A DNA stretch of 64,000 nt from Przewalskia tangutica (Eukaryota; Streptophyta; Magnoliopsida; Solanales; Solanaceae), in contig CM056725.1 in assembly GCA_029844215.1 (NCBI GenBank), positions 35,742,485 through 35,806,484 on the forward strand, read 5' to 3'. Shown piece by piece: positions 1-11,813 of the stretch (position 1 is its first letter; each line of letters begins with the position of its first letter). The position numbers were made by a program, and so were the translations under genes. The notes beneath the pieces were generated by a model, which worked only from the letters and a program-made list of their open reading frames with translations, ran no database searches and had not been told where the DNA came from.

Positions 1-573
1 AAAAGTTTCCGTTTTGTGAAGGAAAAAGGTTCGTTAATGGGAATTGATTCCCGATTTGGTATTCTGACTTCCGGAATATTAGAGAATTATGGAATTTTAT
101 TTTCTGAATGGTCACGGGCCCACGGAGAAATTTACGCTTTTTGGGGCCCACTTTGTTTTCAGATTTTGGCCTTTGTGTTTATTTTCGTAAGATGTTTTAT
201 TTTGGGCCAATAGGAGGTTGACACGTGTAACCCCCGCCTAGTGGGCTTGGCCGATTTGCATTTGTGCACAACACCCGGTTAGAGTCGTTTTTCGACGCAA
301 CGGTTTACATAACTTCATGGGCGGAAAATTCCGCTATGTCTTTTCTTATTTTTGCGGATTTTTCCGAGAGAGAAATGTTTTGGACCAACGAGAGGGCGAC
401 ACTTGTCACCCTCAAGTCAGTGGAGTTGACGCCACCCTCGACGCTTGAAGCGGTCAAGTCGGGAGATATTTTGCAGGATTTGTGGAGTAGGGACTAGGGC
501 ACTGGGCACATCTTGGCCCTACACTTGCATAGCACTTGGCTAGATCTTGGCCCTTGGTTGGCCTTTGCTTACC

Positions 574-582
574 CTATAAATA
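574..582 (+). promoter_or_regulatory. LTR J TATA box
   Basis: CTATAAATA followed by a C-rich stretch, in the same position relative to the U3 palindrome as in the other LTRs. Likely Pol II core promoter of the LTR. Confidence 0.65.
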
Positions 583-3521
583 CCCCCCTCCCTTTGAAGA
601 CTTCTTCATCCCTCAAATCTCTAAGTCTTGAGAACCCCTCTCCTCCCTCTTGTTGACTCTCGTCCAAGAGCCTCCTCCCCTTTCACGTGGCCTTGTGGCC
701 GAGAGAACCCTCTCCCTTCCTAGTAGGCCTTCTACGAGAGCACCCCCTACCTGGGTGTTCTCGGGTACCCCTTGGTTGAGAAATACTCAAAAGTATTGTT
801 ATAATGCCCAAATACCTTAGCCGTATACCTTGTAGTATTCTAAGGTTATACCTATCTAAAAGCCCTAAATACTATTATACTTCCCGTCCACAAACCGAAA
901 CCCTAGGAAAATCTCCATAGTCCGTGGAGTATTGTGTGTTGGTTAGAACTTCTAAGGGTGGTTTAGAGCGGGTTGAGCGCTGAGTCGAGCTAAACGATTG
1001 CCCAGATCGACTTTATACTTGGATAATTATGGGCTTATCGAGGTAAATATCTTGTCCTCTATTGTAATTGGAAATTACATGTTGTTAGAATATATAGTTA
1101 AAGTATACTATATATAGAAATCAACGTGGTTAGTTGGCAATGTCTTTTGACTTAAGCTCAAGAACCGAATCGAATCAGACATGAGACTTGTGTAGTAGTA
1201 TCGTGGAGTAGAATTGTACCCGTCGGGTTAGATGTATAACCCCCTGGTTGGCTTGGTAGCCGCCCCGCAGAGAGAGGAGATTTACGCTGTCATGTGGAGG
1301 TGCCGCCAATTTTCTCAGAATGTTCTACGATAAGATCTTAATGTTAATAAAGCTTGTGGCCTTATAGGTCAAGTACTACGTGTGGCGCGTTCTACTTGGC
1401 TTTAGGAGTAGCCGATTGGGAGTACTGAGCGTTTTGCTATTAGTCGATACTGTCGCGAGGTATGTGAACCTCTTCCTATCTCTTCTAGCATGATATGTGT
1501 GAACTATGTAGTACGTAGACGCATACGTACTAAATGTATTTGATTATGTAAAACATAAAAGTGTTATAACGCTTTATGGGAAGTTGGTTATAACGGCTTT
1601 ATGTTGGTAAGAAAATACATGTGGTTTTTAAAAGGTAAATCGATTTGAACTATAATCGGCTTGTTATGTGTTAATAAAGAACTTGAAGTATTTCAAAAGA
1701 GTTTTGAATCATTTTGAGAGAAGAAGTAATACTTGATTTGTTTTGAAAACTTAAGAGTTATACTAGCTTTATGGAAAGTTAGGTATAACGCCTTAAGAAT
1801 GTTTTACTGATTTTGGAAATCGTAATGTATCGACAAACCACCGCAGCGTTAATAAAAGGAAATGTTTTGACAGATTAAGTATTATTAAAACCAAGAGAAA
1901 CTTCCATCCGCATGTGCTAAGATGAGACAAAATGATATTTCCTAGATCATGGTCAGTAATAAGATTGTTGTAAACAAGAATATCCTACTCACATATAAGA
2001 CTTATGTTTCGGATAGTTTAAAAGAGAATTATATTCTTAAATGAATAAGACTATGAACTACTAAACCTTTCTAAATAAGAAACATGAACATTTGAAATTA
2101 GGCAAACTTGGACGCTTGGAAAATAATGTGTTACTTGAGTTTTACAAAGAGAAGTGTTTTGATTTACTTCAAAAGATAGTCACTATATTTTCATATACTA
2201 CGTATTGTGTGACTTTTGTGAAAGTAACGATCTTTAAAGAGTTAATGTATGAAGTACTTGGGGATAAAACCCCAACTTGTTAGCATATAGTAGAAAGTAC
2301 CGTGTGTATAACTTGATTGTGTTGGTTTGTGATAGCCTTGTAATACCTTTCGTTGATTTGATAAGTAAACATGCTAGGATGCTACGTGTGTTAGTATCTT
2401 GTGATGTCTGTGTAAAGGGGTTTTTCCTTTTTGTGCTTATGTTGTTTAACGATAAGTCGTTATGATAGTATTATACATCACTCATCTCGAGATGATCCGG
2501 GTTAAGCCCTCCGACGCGGGTAGACTCAGCGGTCGATGGACCTATGATTCGAGACTACCTCACGCGGGTCCGGGGCCTATGCGAATCGCGGAAGTTCCGT
2601 GTTAGACGCGCCCTTGTGGTCACGCGTCCTTGTGGCTACGCGGACGGCGAGTCCAGACGCCGCCGGAGTAGCTACCTCGATGCGGGTTATACCTCACGCG
2701 GCCGACCGATTGGCCTAGGCGAGTCGCGGAAAGTTCCGTGGCTAGACGCGCACATTAGATATCGCGCAAGTGGTCGGCTTTGATCATGTGACGGTGCAGA
2801 CAGATCTTATGATACGCCTCATGACCTTGTTGGTACTGCTGGTGTTAGTAGTCGGCTATGCCTTCGCATTTACCCCTCAGACGTTATTATGGCACGTGGG
2901 ACCCGTGTTCATGTGTTCCTTGGTGTGTTATATCATAACCGCCGGCAGTGAGGAAGGTATTCCACGCATGATTGATGTTGTGGGCGTGAGACCCATTGTT
3001 ATATTTGAGTGATGACTTGAGGCGCGAGTCCCCGACTTGACACGATCGCTATTATCGTGAATCGTAGTTTGGTTATCATACATGTCTCCCGCTTTATAGA
3101 CTATTATGATTTCATTTATGATTTTTAGTTTCACATACTCTGCACTGCCAGATCGACTCTCTTCGGGGCCGCTCATGCCGCAGTAAAGGTACACCGCCAT
3201 TGATCCTCGCCTAGTGGTCACAATATCGCATGGGAAAGCTCCGCTTTCTCGAGGCTTATCACGTATAGTCCCCTGTTGTAGGTGTTTACATTCGTGGTAT
3301 GGCGGGCCCCGCCCCGCCATTGTTGTCGTATCATTTCTTAGAGGTCCGTAGTAATCTTGCTGGCGGTGGTTTGTAAAAGGATTAAAACTGTTCATGTTGG
3401 AAAAAGTTGTTATTTATATATATGCCGAAAGGCAAGTTTTTCTCAGATTATTGTTTCATATTTCATCATATGTCTTGTATTGTTTTATGTTCCGCTGATT
3501 ACTCTGATGTTGTATCACTAG

Positions 3522-3570
3522 GGTGCCCGGGGTAAGGCACCAGTCACGGGCCCGGAATCGGGTCGTGACA
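3522..3570 (+). other. Twin stem-loops at the LTR 3' terminus (J copy)
   Basis: GGTGCC (3522-3527) can pair with GGCACC (3536-3541). GTCACG (3543-3548) and CCCG (3551-3554) can pair with CGTGAC (3564-3569) and CGGG (3559-3562). The same two stems recur at the ends of the other LTRs. The function is unknown; it may be an RNA structure near the end of U5. Confidence 0.5.
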
Positions 3571-3870
3571 CTGACGATCGAGTATCGCAATGGGACTCTC
3601 CTCATACGATAACCCCTCTGTCACCTAGACATCATCAATCGGGTGCACTCTAGACGGATCTCCGATACATCTCATCAGCATAGAAACATGAAAAACTGGA
3701 TGTACTGCCTCCAGATCGGACGGCAGATCCAACTCATAGGCAACCTTGCCTACTCTACGGACAATCTGATAAGGCCCAATGTACCTCGGGCTGAGCTTCC
3801 CTTTCTTCCCAAACCTCATCACACCCTTCATGGGTGACACCTTCAGAAAAACCTAATCAGCAACCTCAAA
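3571..3870 (-). pseudogene. Element F: integrase GPY/F module and truncated chromodomain
   Basis: Reading leftward, the frame at 3840-3625 gives the GPY/F module with SPRYIGPYQIVRRVGKVAYE and then HPVFHVSML, typical of chromovirus integrase C-termini. The following chromodomain starts with an EESPIAILDRQ-like stretch and stops at 3571, where LTR J begins, so the rest of the domain and the 3' end of F lie beyond J. In the intact family this domain follows integrase and is thought to guide integration to heterochromatin. This copy cannot be complete. Confidence 0.8.
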
Positions 3871-4720
3871 CTCCAAATGTCGACGCCGATGATCCGTGAT
3901 ACGACTTCAGACTCATTGCCAATAACCGCCTCTGGATAAGCTTCACCTTATCCACCGTCACAACCAAGTCTGGCCCGACTAACTGAACCTCACCCACATC
4001 AAACCAGCCTATCGGTGACCTGCACTTCCTCCCATATAAGGCCTCATAAGGCGTCATCTGGATACTGGAGTGGTAGCTGTTGTTATACACAAACTCTACT
4101 AGCGGCAAATGATCCTCCCACCCTCGAAATCAATAACACAGCTCGCAGATATCCTCGTTGTCTGGATAAGACGCTCGCCGTCCGCTTGGCCTGAGGATGG
4201 AATGCGATCGAGGCTCACCGCGCCCCTAATCCTTCTCGGAAAGACCTCCGTAGTTAGCCAGAACCGGGCTCCTCCATGCGATATGATAGAAATAGGGACC
4301 CCATGCGCCTCACGATCTCTGATGTAAAGTCTAGCGTAATCCTTGGCCGAAAAGTCGCCCGACGGAAGAAAGTGGGCGGATTTCGTCAGCCTGTCCACGA
4401 TAACCCAGATGGAATCATGCTTCCTCTGAGTGCGAGGTAACCCTGTAATAAAGTCCATATTGATCACCTCCCACTTCCATGTCGGAATCTCTATAGCCTG
4501 CAACAACCCACCAGGCCTCTGGTGCTCCACCTTGACCTGCTGACAACTCGGGCACTGAGCAACAAACTATGCAACGTCCCTCTTCAGGCCGTCCCACCAA
4601 TACACAGATCTGAGGTCGTGGTACATCTTTGTCGACCCCGGATGGATAGAGTAACGTGCGCTGTGTGCTTCCCCTAGAACTCGCCGTCAAGTCCCGCAAT
4701 ATCCGGAACACACAACCTCC
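3866..4720 (-). pseudogene. Element F: integrase catalytic core
   Basis: The minus frame from 4530 contains KWEVINMDFITGLPRTQ (first catalytic Asp), then DSIWVIVDRLTKSAHFLP. Another frame (4108-3866) gives PLVEFVYNNSYHSSIQMTPY and EALYGRKCRSPIGWFDVGE. The region around the second Asp and the Glu is scrambled by frameshifts: SHGGARF where the family has SDRGAQF. The zinc-binding N-terminal part lies near 4540-4720 in a third frame. At least three frames are used over ~850 bases, so no functional integrase can be read from this sequence as given. Confidence 0.8.
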
Positions 4721-4998
4721 TCAAACCTTAGCACCCCATCAAAGCTACTCAGCGACCATTCCTCACGAAGAGCCGTATCACGATACCATGTCATAATCGG
4801 ATCCTCATACTGTCGCCTCTTCACCTCCTCGACGATGGAAGATTCAGCAACCTCTCGAACCCGAACCCCACTACTATCAGAATCAATCAATCGGAATCCA
4901 AGGCTCGCTAGCTGATGTATCTCGCGGACCATGCCCCTCATCTCTGGCTGCCCATCTAATAGACTACCCATCGACCGACGACTAAGGGCATATGCCAC
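4687..4998 (-). pseudogene. Element F: RNase H-integrase linker
   Basis: The frame begins MAYALSRRSMGSLLDGQPEM and continues through QLASLGFRLIDSDSSGVRVR. The same segment occurs between RNase H and integrase in elements A and B. It has no enzymatic motif. It stays open for 103 codons and then loses frame at the start of the integrase zinc finger. Confidence 0.75.
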
Positions 4999-5041
4999 TA
5001 CATTGGCCTTCCCTGGGTGGTATAGAATATCGACATCATAA

Positions 5042-5400
5042 TCCTTGAGTAGCTCTAACCACCGCTCGCCGCAAGTTCGCCTCCTCCGTGAAGATATACC
5101 GAGGCTCTTGGTTCCGTGTAAATATCCACATGAACTCCATACAAATAATGTCTCCAGATCTTCAAGGCGTGAATCACTGCTGCCAACTCTAAGTCATGTG
5201 TGGGGTAGTTCTTCTTATGCTTCTTGAGCTGTCGAGATGCGTAAGGTATAACCTTGCCCTGCTGCATCAACACACATCCAAGCTCGATGCCCGACGCATC
5301 ACAATAAACCACATAGCCGTCTGGACCCTCTGGAAGAGTAAGAACTGGGGCGGTTGTCAACCTCTCCTTCAAGAATCGGAAGCCCTCACAAGCATCCGTC
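5042..5400 (-). pseudogene. Element F: RNase H domain
   Basis: The minus frame 5372-5055 reads DGYVVYCDASGIELGCVLMQ, then YASRQLKKHKKNYPTHDLEL and AAVIHALKIWRHYLYGVHVD. This covers the first catalytic Asp (YCDASG) and the Glu (DLEL). The third acidic motif is degraded: IYTEPRAS where B has IFTDHKS. The domain normally removes the RNA strand from the RNA:DNA hybrid. It sits between RT and the integrase linker, in family order. Confidence 0.82.
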
Positions 5401-5433
5401 CATCAAACTTAGCCGCTTTCCGAGTCGGCTTAG

Positions 5434-6360
5434 TCAAAGGTGAAATAGAAGCAAACTTCTCCACAAACCTCCTAGAGTAACCCGCAAGGCCCAAAAGGTT
5501 GCGCACTGTCGGGGTAGTAGGTCTAGGCCAACTCCTCGATCGCTCGATCTTGCCGTATCCACCGAATACCATCGGCCCCACAATGTGCCCCGTAAACGCC
5601 CGGCCAACCAAAACTCACACTTTGAAAATCGGGCATACAACCGCCGTCCCGAGAACTCTCAAAGACCGCCTCAAATGCTCCCGCCCGAGCGAGAATAAAT
5701 CAAGATGTCATCAATGAATACTATCACAAACGTATCCAAAATGGCTTGAACACTCGGTTCATCAAATCCATAAATACCGCCGAGCATTGGTCAAGCCGAA
5801 AGACATGACCCTGAACTCATAGTGCCCGTACCGGGTCCGGAATGCAGTCCTAGGGACATCCGTCTCCCTAAATCGCACCTGATGGTAACCAGATCGTAGG
5901 TCTATCTTGGAGAAACACCTCGCACTCGCAACCGTCGAACAAGTCATCAATCCCGGAAGGGGTATTCGTTTAATAGTCACCTTGTTCACCGTCAGAATCA
6001 ACACACATACACAGCGTCCCATCCTTCTTCGTCACGAACAATACCGGCGCTCCCCAGGGAGAAACACTAGGCCTAATGAAGCCCTTCTCCAGCAAATCTC
6101 TCAACTGGTCGTTCAACTCTCTCAACTCAGCAGGTGCCATTCTGTATGGCAAAATGGATATAGGCCGAGTGTCAGGCAGAATATCAATGCAAAACTCTAT
6201 CTCCCTCTCAGGAGGGATACCCGGGAGGTCGTTTGGGAACACATCCGAAACTTTCGACTCACCGAACCGATCAAGGTCCGTGTCACCGCCATGTCAAATA
6301 CCCGAATGCGATGGTAGATATACCCCTTCTGAACCATCTTCCTGGCCTTGAGGTAAGAAA
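5434..6360 (-). pseudogene. Element F: reverse transcriptase
   Basis: The N-terminal part (6242-5970) contains PERE-IEFCIDILPDTRPIS, YRMAPAELREL and DLLEKGFIRPSVSPWGAP. After a frame change, 6022-5762 contains ARCFSKIDLRSGYHQVRF and FRTRYGHYEFRVMSFGLTNA. The polymerase motif FIDD is encoded at 5707-5718 on the minus strand. The palm and finger motifs are present in order, but VDYRQLNK and the thumb region are broken. The order protease-RT-RNase H-integrase identifies a Ty3/gypsy element rather than Copia. Confidence 0.85.
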
Positions 6361-6561
6361 TAAACTTACCTGCGGTGACACTGTTCCTCCCACTCGAGCA
6401 ACCGGCCTCAGAAATCGAACCGTACCAACCGTTTCCTACAGTCTACATTAACGTAGCAAGAAGCTAACCAATCCATACCCATGATCACATCAAAATCGGT
6501 CATATCCAACTCTATCAGGTCGGCTAGGGTCTGACGACTGCATATAGTCACTGGACAAGCC

Positions 6562-7131
6562 CTATATACCCGCTTCTACCATCAATCCCCATCGCGTAGC
6601 TACCTCAAAAGGGTCTATGGACTCAGGCTCTATCCCTAACCTACTAGCAATATGGGGAGATATATAGGACAAGGTAGAACCTTGATCTATCAAGGCATAC
6701 ACGTCACAACAAGAAACTAATAAAGTACCTGTGATGACATCTGGTGACGCCTCCTGGTCCTGGAGGCTGGACATGACATAAATGCGGTACTGAGGACCGC
6801 TGGAACTAGGACCCTTGCCACGACCCCTGCCGCGACCTGCTGGCCCATGAGCACCCTGCCCTCCGGGGCGAGTAACTGTAGGAGATGAAGATCCGGCTAA
6901 AGACCCTGTAGGCTGAACCCTACCATCTGCGCTGCCCTTGGTCGGACATTCTCTCGCAAAGTGACCCTGCTGGCCGCAAGTGTAACAAGCTCCCGCAGTA
7001 GTACCACAATTCCCGTAATGGGATCTACCACATCGAACACACTGAGAGGAAGGTGGTCTCGATCGGTTAGCACCTCTGCTACTCGAAGTCCAAGTCCTGG
7101 GCCCCGACCGCCTCAATACCTCGCCGCTCAA
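6562..7131 (-). pseudogene. Element F: gag zinc knuckle and aspartic protease
   Basis: This is an open stretch of 189 codons, the best preserved part of F. Residues 31-42 (CVRCGRSHYGNC) and 49-62 (CYTCGQQGHFAREC) are zinc-knuckle motifs; the second is a perfect CX2CX4HX4C at 6946-6987. A Gly/Arg/Ser-rich linker follows. The protease motif ALIDQGSTLSYIS has its Asp at residue 149 (codon 6685-6687), where elements A and E read DPGS. The knuckle binds element RNA and the protease would process the polyprotein. The frame drops just after the protease N-terminal half. Confidence 0.87.
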
Positions 7132-8075
7132 GACGGTGTAGGAGTGCTCGAGCCGCCGCGTGCAAATCTAGTCTGATGCTGAGGCCGTCCGCCCCCGAGA
7201 GCTACCAAAAGACCATGTCGTCCTGGCCTTCTTCTGCTGATATTTGTCAACCCGCGCTCTACGCCTCACACCTAAGCGCATGAGCTCGCACGCGGCAATG
7301 TCCATGCCCTACCAAGAGCTACACCCGAGCAAGACTCGCCAAGTAGTCATCAAGCCCCGCGGACGTAGCGTGTACCGCCCTCCATATCGCCACTAACGCT
7401 GGGACATACCGAGCCAACGAGTCGAACTCCACGTTGTACTCCCGACCAGGCGCCTGCTCGCCAAGATCAAAAATCTGTCGGCTCGTGCTCTCCTCATCTG
7501 CGGAGGCAAGAAGTGAGTGAGAAATGCCTCTGAGAACTCGTCCCAAACAGCTGGAGGCGCATGCTCCCCCCGGGACAGCTCCCATGAATCAAACCAGTCG
7601 ACTGTAGTATCACGCAGCCGATGTGAACCTAAGACCACTGACTCGGTCTCCAAGCTTGATCACTCATGATCCGCTTTAATCGTTTGATGAACTCCTCGGA
7701 TCATCCTCGTGCCTTGACCCATAGAACTACGGTGGTCGCAACTCGTAAAGTCCCAAGTCTCAAACTATCCGACTCGGGTGAACCACGGTACTACAGAACT
7801 GAATCGATGATTCCATTATCCTCGTGCCTTCGCCACGATCCTGGCTAATAACTGGGTCATCTCCTTGTAACACATCTCCTCCGCTTCAGCCGCTGGACCG
7901 AGGCTCGTGTCGTGGCCTCGTGAGCCACCGCTGCGCTCTAAACTCGCTGGGCCGGCGGCGCCGTGGAACTCTCCGTCTGGGTATCACCGGGTAAAGGCCG
8001 GGCTCGCCTCGCGACTCTCTGTCTACTAGCAGCTCCTGCCGCTTTGCCTTCGGGCCCGGTCGCCATGCGAGGCAT
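7132..8075 (-). pseudogene. Element F: gag N-terminal and core region
   Basis: The likely start is the ATG at 8075, in the position of the MPPRKATR starts in E and A. Recognisable core sequence appears in pieces: VLGSHRLRDTTVDWFDSWEL and WDEFSEAFLTHFLPPQMRRA at 7653-7393. This matches the retrotransposon gag core of E (23101-23240). Several frame changes separate the pieces. Gag would form the capsid-like particle. Confidence 0.75.
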
Positions 8076-8260
8076 AATCGTAAACAAAAGAAATCCGTCG
8101 GAGGGTCCAACTTATAACACGCCTTCTAAGGCACGATCTCGTAATGAGAAGAATGGAAACCAATCCTAAATATCTCGCAGCCTCTCGATTATCGTGGTGC
8201 ACAACACACCGATAATCAAGACTCTACTAGATACGGCTCAGACACTTTCCGAGGACAAAC

Positions 8261-8272
8261 CGCTCGATACCA
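8261..8272 (-). other. Element F primer-binding site
   Basis: The reverse complement reads TGGTATCGAGCG, three to four bases inside the LTR end. In E and G the same site is TGGTATCAGAGC, the initiator-Met tRNA type seen in plant LTR elements. The F version lacks bases at CAG. Confidence 0.75.
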
Positions 8273-8276
8273 CTTT

Positions 8277-8930
8277 TGTCACGACTGCCTCGCCCGTGGA
8301 TCGTGCCTTACCCGGGCACCCAAGTAGACATACATCAGAGTAACCAGCGGAATATAAACTTGCAAACATGAAACAGTGTAGAATAAAAACAGTCTATCAA
8401 AAGAAAAGTTGCCTTTCGGCATGTATACAAATACCAAAAGTGAACAATTACATCCCAACTTAACAACAGGACTCTGCACTTCTAAAAGGTAAACACTATG
8501 ACGGACAGGCCCCGCCATACCCCGAATGTACAAAACATCTACAACACCGGGAGAACTGCACAAAAGTCGAGCCTCCAGAGAAATGGAGCTCACGACACTG
8601 AGTAAAGATCCTAAGAATGAGGATCCACCACCGCTTCCTTACCAAGCATGAACGCACCTCAAGGAGGTCAAGACAATGATACCAAGTATGTGAAACTGTA
8701 AAGTACTGATATATATATAACTATAACATTTTAAAACCAATTCACAAATATGTACGAAACAACCAAGTTAACCGCACATAGTGCCACATCATAAACAAGA
8801 GCAAAAATAGATATAATGTAACTGGTCTTTTCTAGGCCGCTAATGATCGAAGCAAGGCCAATCGCCCATAGTATCATTATGCGAGCCTAATCCTGGAACT
8901 CCCGCAGTCCGCATAGGCCACCTAGGCCCG
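8277..8930 (-). mobile_element. Element F 5' LTR, proximal segment
   Basis: It starts TGTCACGACTG next to the primer-binding site and continues with tgccttacccgggcaccc, the family LTR terminus in minus orientation. It is cut at 8931 by the start of G's 3' LTR; the rest would lie beyond the window. No genes are present. Confidence 0.8.
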
Positions 8931-9639
8931 TGTCACGACCCGACCTCGGGCCCGCGACTGGTGCCTTACCCCGGGCACCCTAGTTATACAACATCAGAGA
9001 AAATCATAGGGAAATAAAAACTTAAACATGAACAAGACATAAAATAAGCAATAGGCTAACCAAAACGGTTACCTTCCTGTATATAAATCAAAATTGAACA
9101 GTTAAATCCCTTACAAACCCTGCCCACAACAAGATTACATGCACTTACGAATGTTTTTTACAACTATGATGGGACAGGGCCCCGCCATACCCCTGAATGT
9201 ACAAGAACCTACAAACTCAGGGAATCATACCAAAAGATAAGCCTCCGGAGAAACGGAGCTTCCCAAAACGCTGAACTGTGATCCTATGAGCGAGGATCAA
9301 CAACCGATGTACCTCTACCTGCGCAGATGAACGCAGCTCAAGGAGTAGTACAACAGGTACCAAGTATGTGAAACTAAAAATACTGTAAATGAAATCATAG
9401 TAGTCTATATAAAACAGGAGACATATAAGATAACCAAACTACAGTACATAATATGTAAGCAGTTACGTCAAGTCAGGGACTCACGCCCTCAAAGTCATCA
9501 CTCAAGTATAACTATGGGTCTCATGCCCGCAACATCAATCATGCCCGTGGAACACCTTCCTCACTGCCGGCAGTCTACGATAACCACACCAAGGAGTACA
9601 CATGAACACCAGGTCTCACCTGTGTCATAAAAACCGTAC

Positions 9640-9970
9640 GGGGCAAGTACGAAGGCTAACTACCAGATACCAAAGCCGCATCATCAACTGACCGGGGCAA
9701 GTACGAAAGCCAACTACCAGATACCAAAGCCGTACCAACAAGTCTATATAACCATACCACGAAGCTGACCCAGGGCAAGTACGAAAGCCAACTACCAGAT
9801 ACCACCGCTTCCACGAATGGGTCGGCAAGTACGAAGACTAACTACCGATACTGCCGGAATCACGAGACTTCGCCACAAACCGAACGGGCAAGTACGGCTA
9901 ACTACCGATACCAAGCCGAATCACCACGACCTCGGGCAAGTACGAGTCAACTACCGATACCAAGTCGAAT
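9640..9970. repeat. Minisatellite in G 3' LTR
   Basis: About six copies of a ~31-base core beginning gggcaagtacgaaagccaac and ending accagatacc, spaced 50-80 bases apart. On the minus strand a chance frame reads WYLVVGFRTCPG repeatedly; this reflects the repeat, not a protein. Confidence 0.8.
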
Positions 9971-11804
9971 CAAGAAACCTCACGGAGAGCTAGTCCATGG
10001 AATAATAATCACGTGCGCACTGCGGAATGCTCGTCACCGCCAGACGTCCAAGTAAGATCATAACAAATCAGCCGGCCCTCCATCGAGAGACGCGGTGGTA
10101 TAGAAATACAATACTAGCACGACAAGGCTATCACACACAAACACACAACTCAAGGTACTTTCATTTTATGCCAAATTCCAGGTTTTTACCCCAAAGTACT
10201 ACGTACGTTAAATTCTTTTTAAAAGAATCCATTTCTTTTACAAAGGTCACCTGATGCCCGTATTATCAAAATAGAGTGACTAACGTTTTAAGTAAACCAA
10301 AACAACTTCTCCTTTTAAAGTCAAGTTACCATTTTAAAACTAATGATAAAACCATTTTTGTTTTCATAAAGTCGTTATAACTAACTTCCCACTTTATGTT
10401 TTAAACCAATTTAAGACAAAACCATGTCTTTCTTTTAAACCAAAAAATCTTCAATTCCTCAAGTCTCTTTTCTTTTATAAATCAAGTTCCTTACTTTGGA
10501 ATTTAAGAAAAATCAATACTTGTTATTAATGATCTTATTAAAGCAGCCATGATCTAGGAAATGTAATACAATTTTGTCTTATCTTAGCTTCTATGCAGAT
10601 GGAGGTTTCTACTGGTTTTAATAATAATTAATTAGTCAATACATTTTCCTTTATTAGCGCTGCAGTGGTTTGTTCGATACTTATTCTCATTTCCGAAATC
10701 ATTATAACTATTTATTAAAAAACCAAGTACTCATTACTCACGAATGAGGTTTCACAGCTTTCTACACAATTCAAGTTCTTCACAGATCATATCAAATCAA
10801 ATATAAGTCAAGCCCCTTATCTTTTAAAATCAACAACCCATTTCTTTACCTACATAAAGTTGTTATAATGCACTTCATAAAGCCGTTATAACACTTTATG
10901 TTTTAAACCAACCAAATTCATTTAGCACACGTACGTCTACCGTACTACATAGTTTACAAACATCATGCTAGAAACGATAGGAAGAGGTTCACATACCTCG
11001 CGACGATTATCGACAAATAGCAAAACGCTCCACCGTACTATAACCCTGCTAGCCTTGTCCACCCTTCAAGTAGAACACGCTACTCGTAGAACTTCAACCT
11101 ATAATGGCCATATATGTCTATCAACGTCTAGACTACTCAGAATATTCTAAGCGAAGGTTCTTAATTCTACTAAAATTGGGCAAGACTTCCCTACCCAAAC
11201 CACACAAGTCTCATCAGAATACAAATTCTATGTAATTACAGTTCAATTCTCTTCTTTAATATCCTTCTATATCTTATACTCATTTCTATACTACTACAGT
11301 ATGTAATCTCCAATTACAATAGAAGGACAGGATTAATTACCTCGATAAGCCCAAAATTATCCAAGATTTAATGTCGATCCTGAGCAACGTTTAGCTCCTA
11401 CTCCGCGCGCTCCAACCTGCTCTAAGAAACCCTTATACGCTCCTAACCAACTCCTCTTTAAAAACCAACCTAAACAAGTGAAGAACACTAAGGTTTCTTA
11501 TCCTCACAACTCTCGGCCAAGGTGAGGCTTTAGGGGCTAGGGTGTGAAATCTTTTCTAACCTTTTGGTTAATAAACTTCCTAATACACTAAGGAAGAACA
11601 CTTAAGAGTTTAGGAATTTTTGGACAAAGTTTGGTTAAGGGAGAGGGGTGTGGGACGAGAACTATCAAGAGGGGGGGGTGCTTCAGACGAAAGCTACTAG
11701 GAAGGGGGGGGGGGTGTTTGGACGAGAGCTTCTCAAAGGGGGAGAGGGATTTTGAGACTTGGAATTTGTTCATGTGATGAAGAAGTCTTGCACAAGAGGG
11801 GGGG

Positions 11805-11813
11805 TATTTATAG
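11805..11813 (-). promoter_or_regulatory. Element G 3' LTR TATA box
   Basis: Minus strand CTATAAATA, followed in that orientation by a C-rich leader. Confidence 0.6.

Larger units (their letters stand above)
1..3570 (+). mobile_element. LTR J: plus-oriented chromovirus LTR (solo or 3' LTR), left end cut by window
   Basis: The right end is the family terminus CGGGTCGTGACA at 3559-3570, directly abutting minus-strand integrase/chromodomain code of element F. A TATA box lies at 574-582, followed by the C/T-rich leader typical of these LTRs. The first ~230 bases resemble the U3 start of the longer LTR C (for example the gggcccac motif near 115-123). From ~264 the sequence matches the U3 of the other LTRs, with gtgcacaac and then the gagggcgacacttgtcaccc palindrome near 391-412. 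No protein-coding region is credible here; the short reading frames are chance. It is either a solo LTR or the 3' LTR of an element extending left of the window. Confidence 0.8.

Noticed and set aside
2544..2783. Arg-rich 79-codon frame
   Set aside because: Lies in the GC-rich repeated part of LTR J; equivalent frames at 21621-21863 and 45544-45744 differ by frameshifts, so it is not under coding constraint.
2928..3395. 155-codon minus-strand frame
   Set aside because: It is antisense to the conserved R/U5 part of LTR J, and matching regions in other LTRs do not keep it open.
3571..8276. Endogenous pararetrovirus as the source of RT/RNase H
   Set aside because: Integrase, chromodomain, LTRs and tRNA primer site are present, and the order RT-RNase H-integrase fits Ty3/gypsy; no movement protein or coat-type motif seen.
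9625..9828. Minus-strand frame with repeated WYLVVGFRTCPG, looking like a repeat protein
   Set aside because: It is the translation of the LTR minisatellite; the same occurs at 15261-15449. No start context, no conservation as protein.
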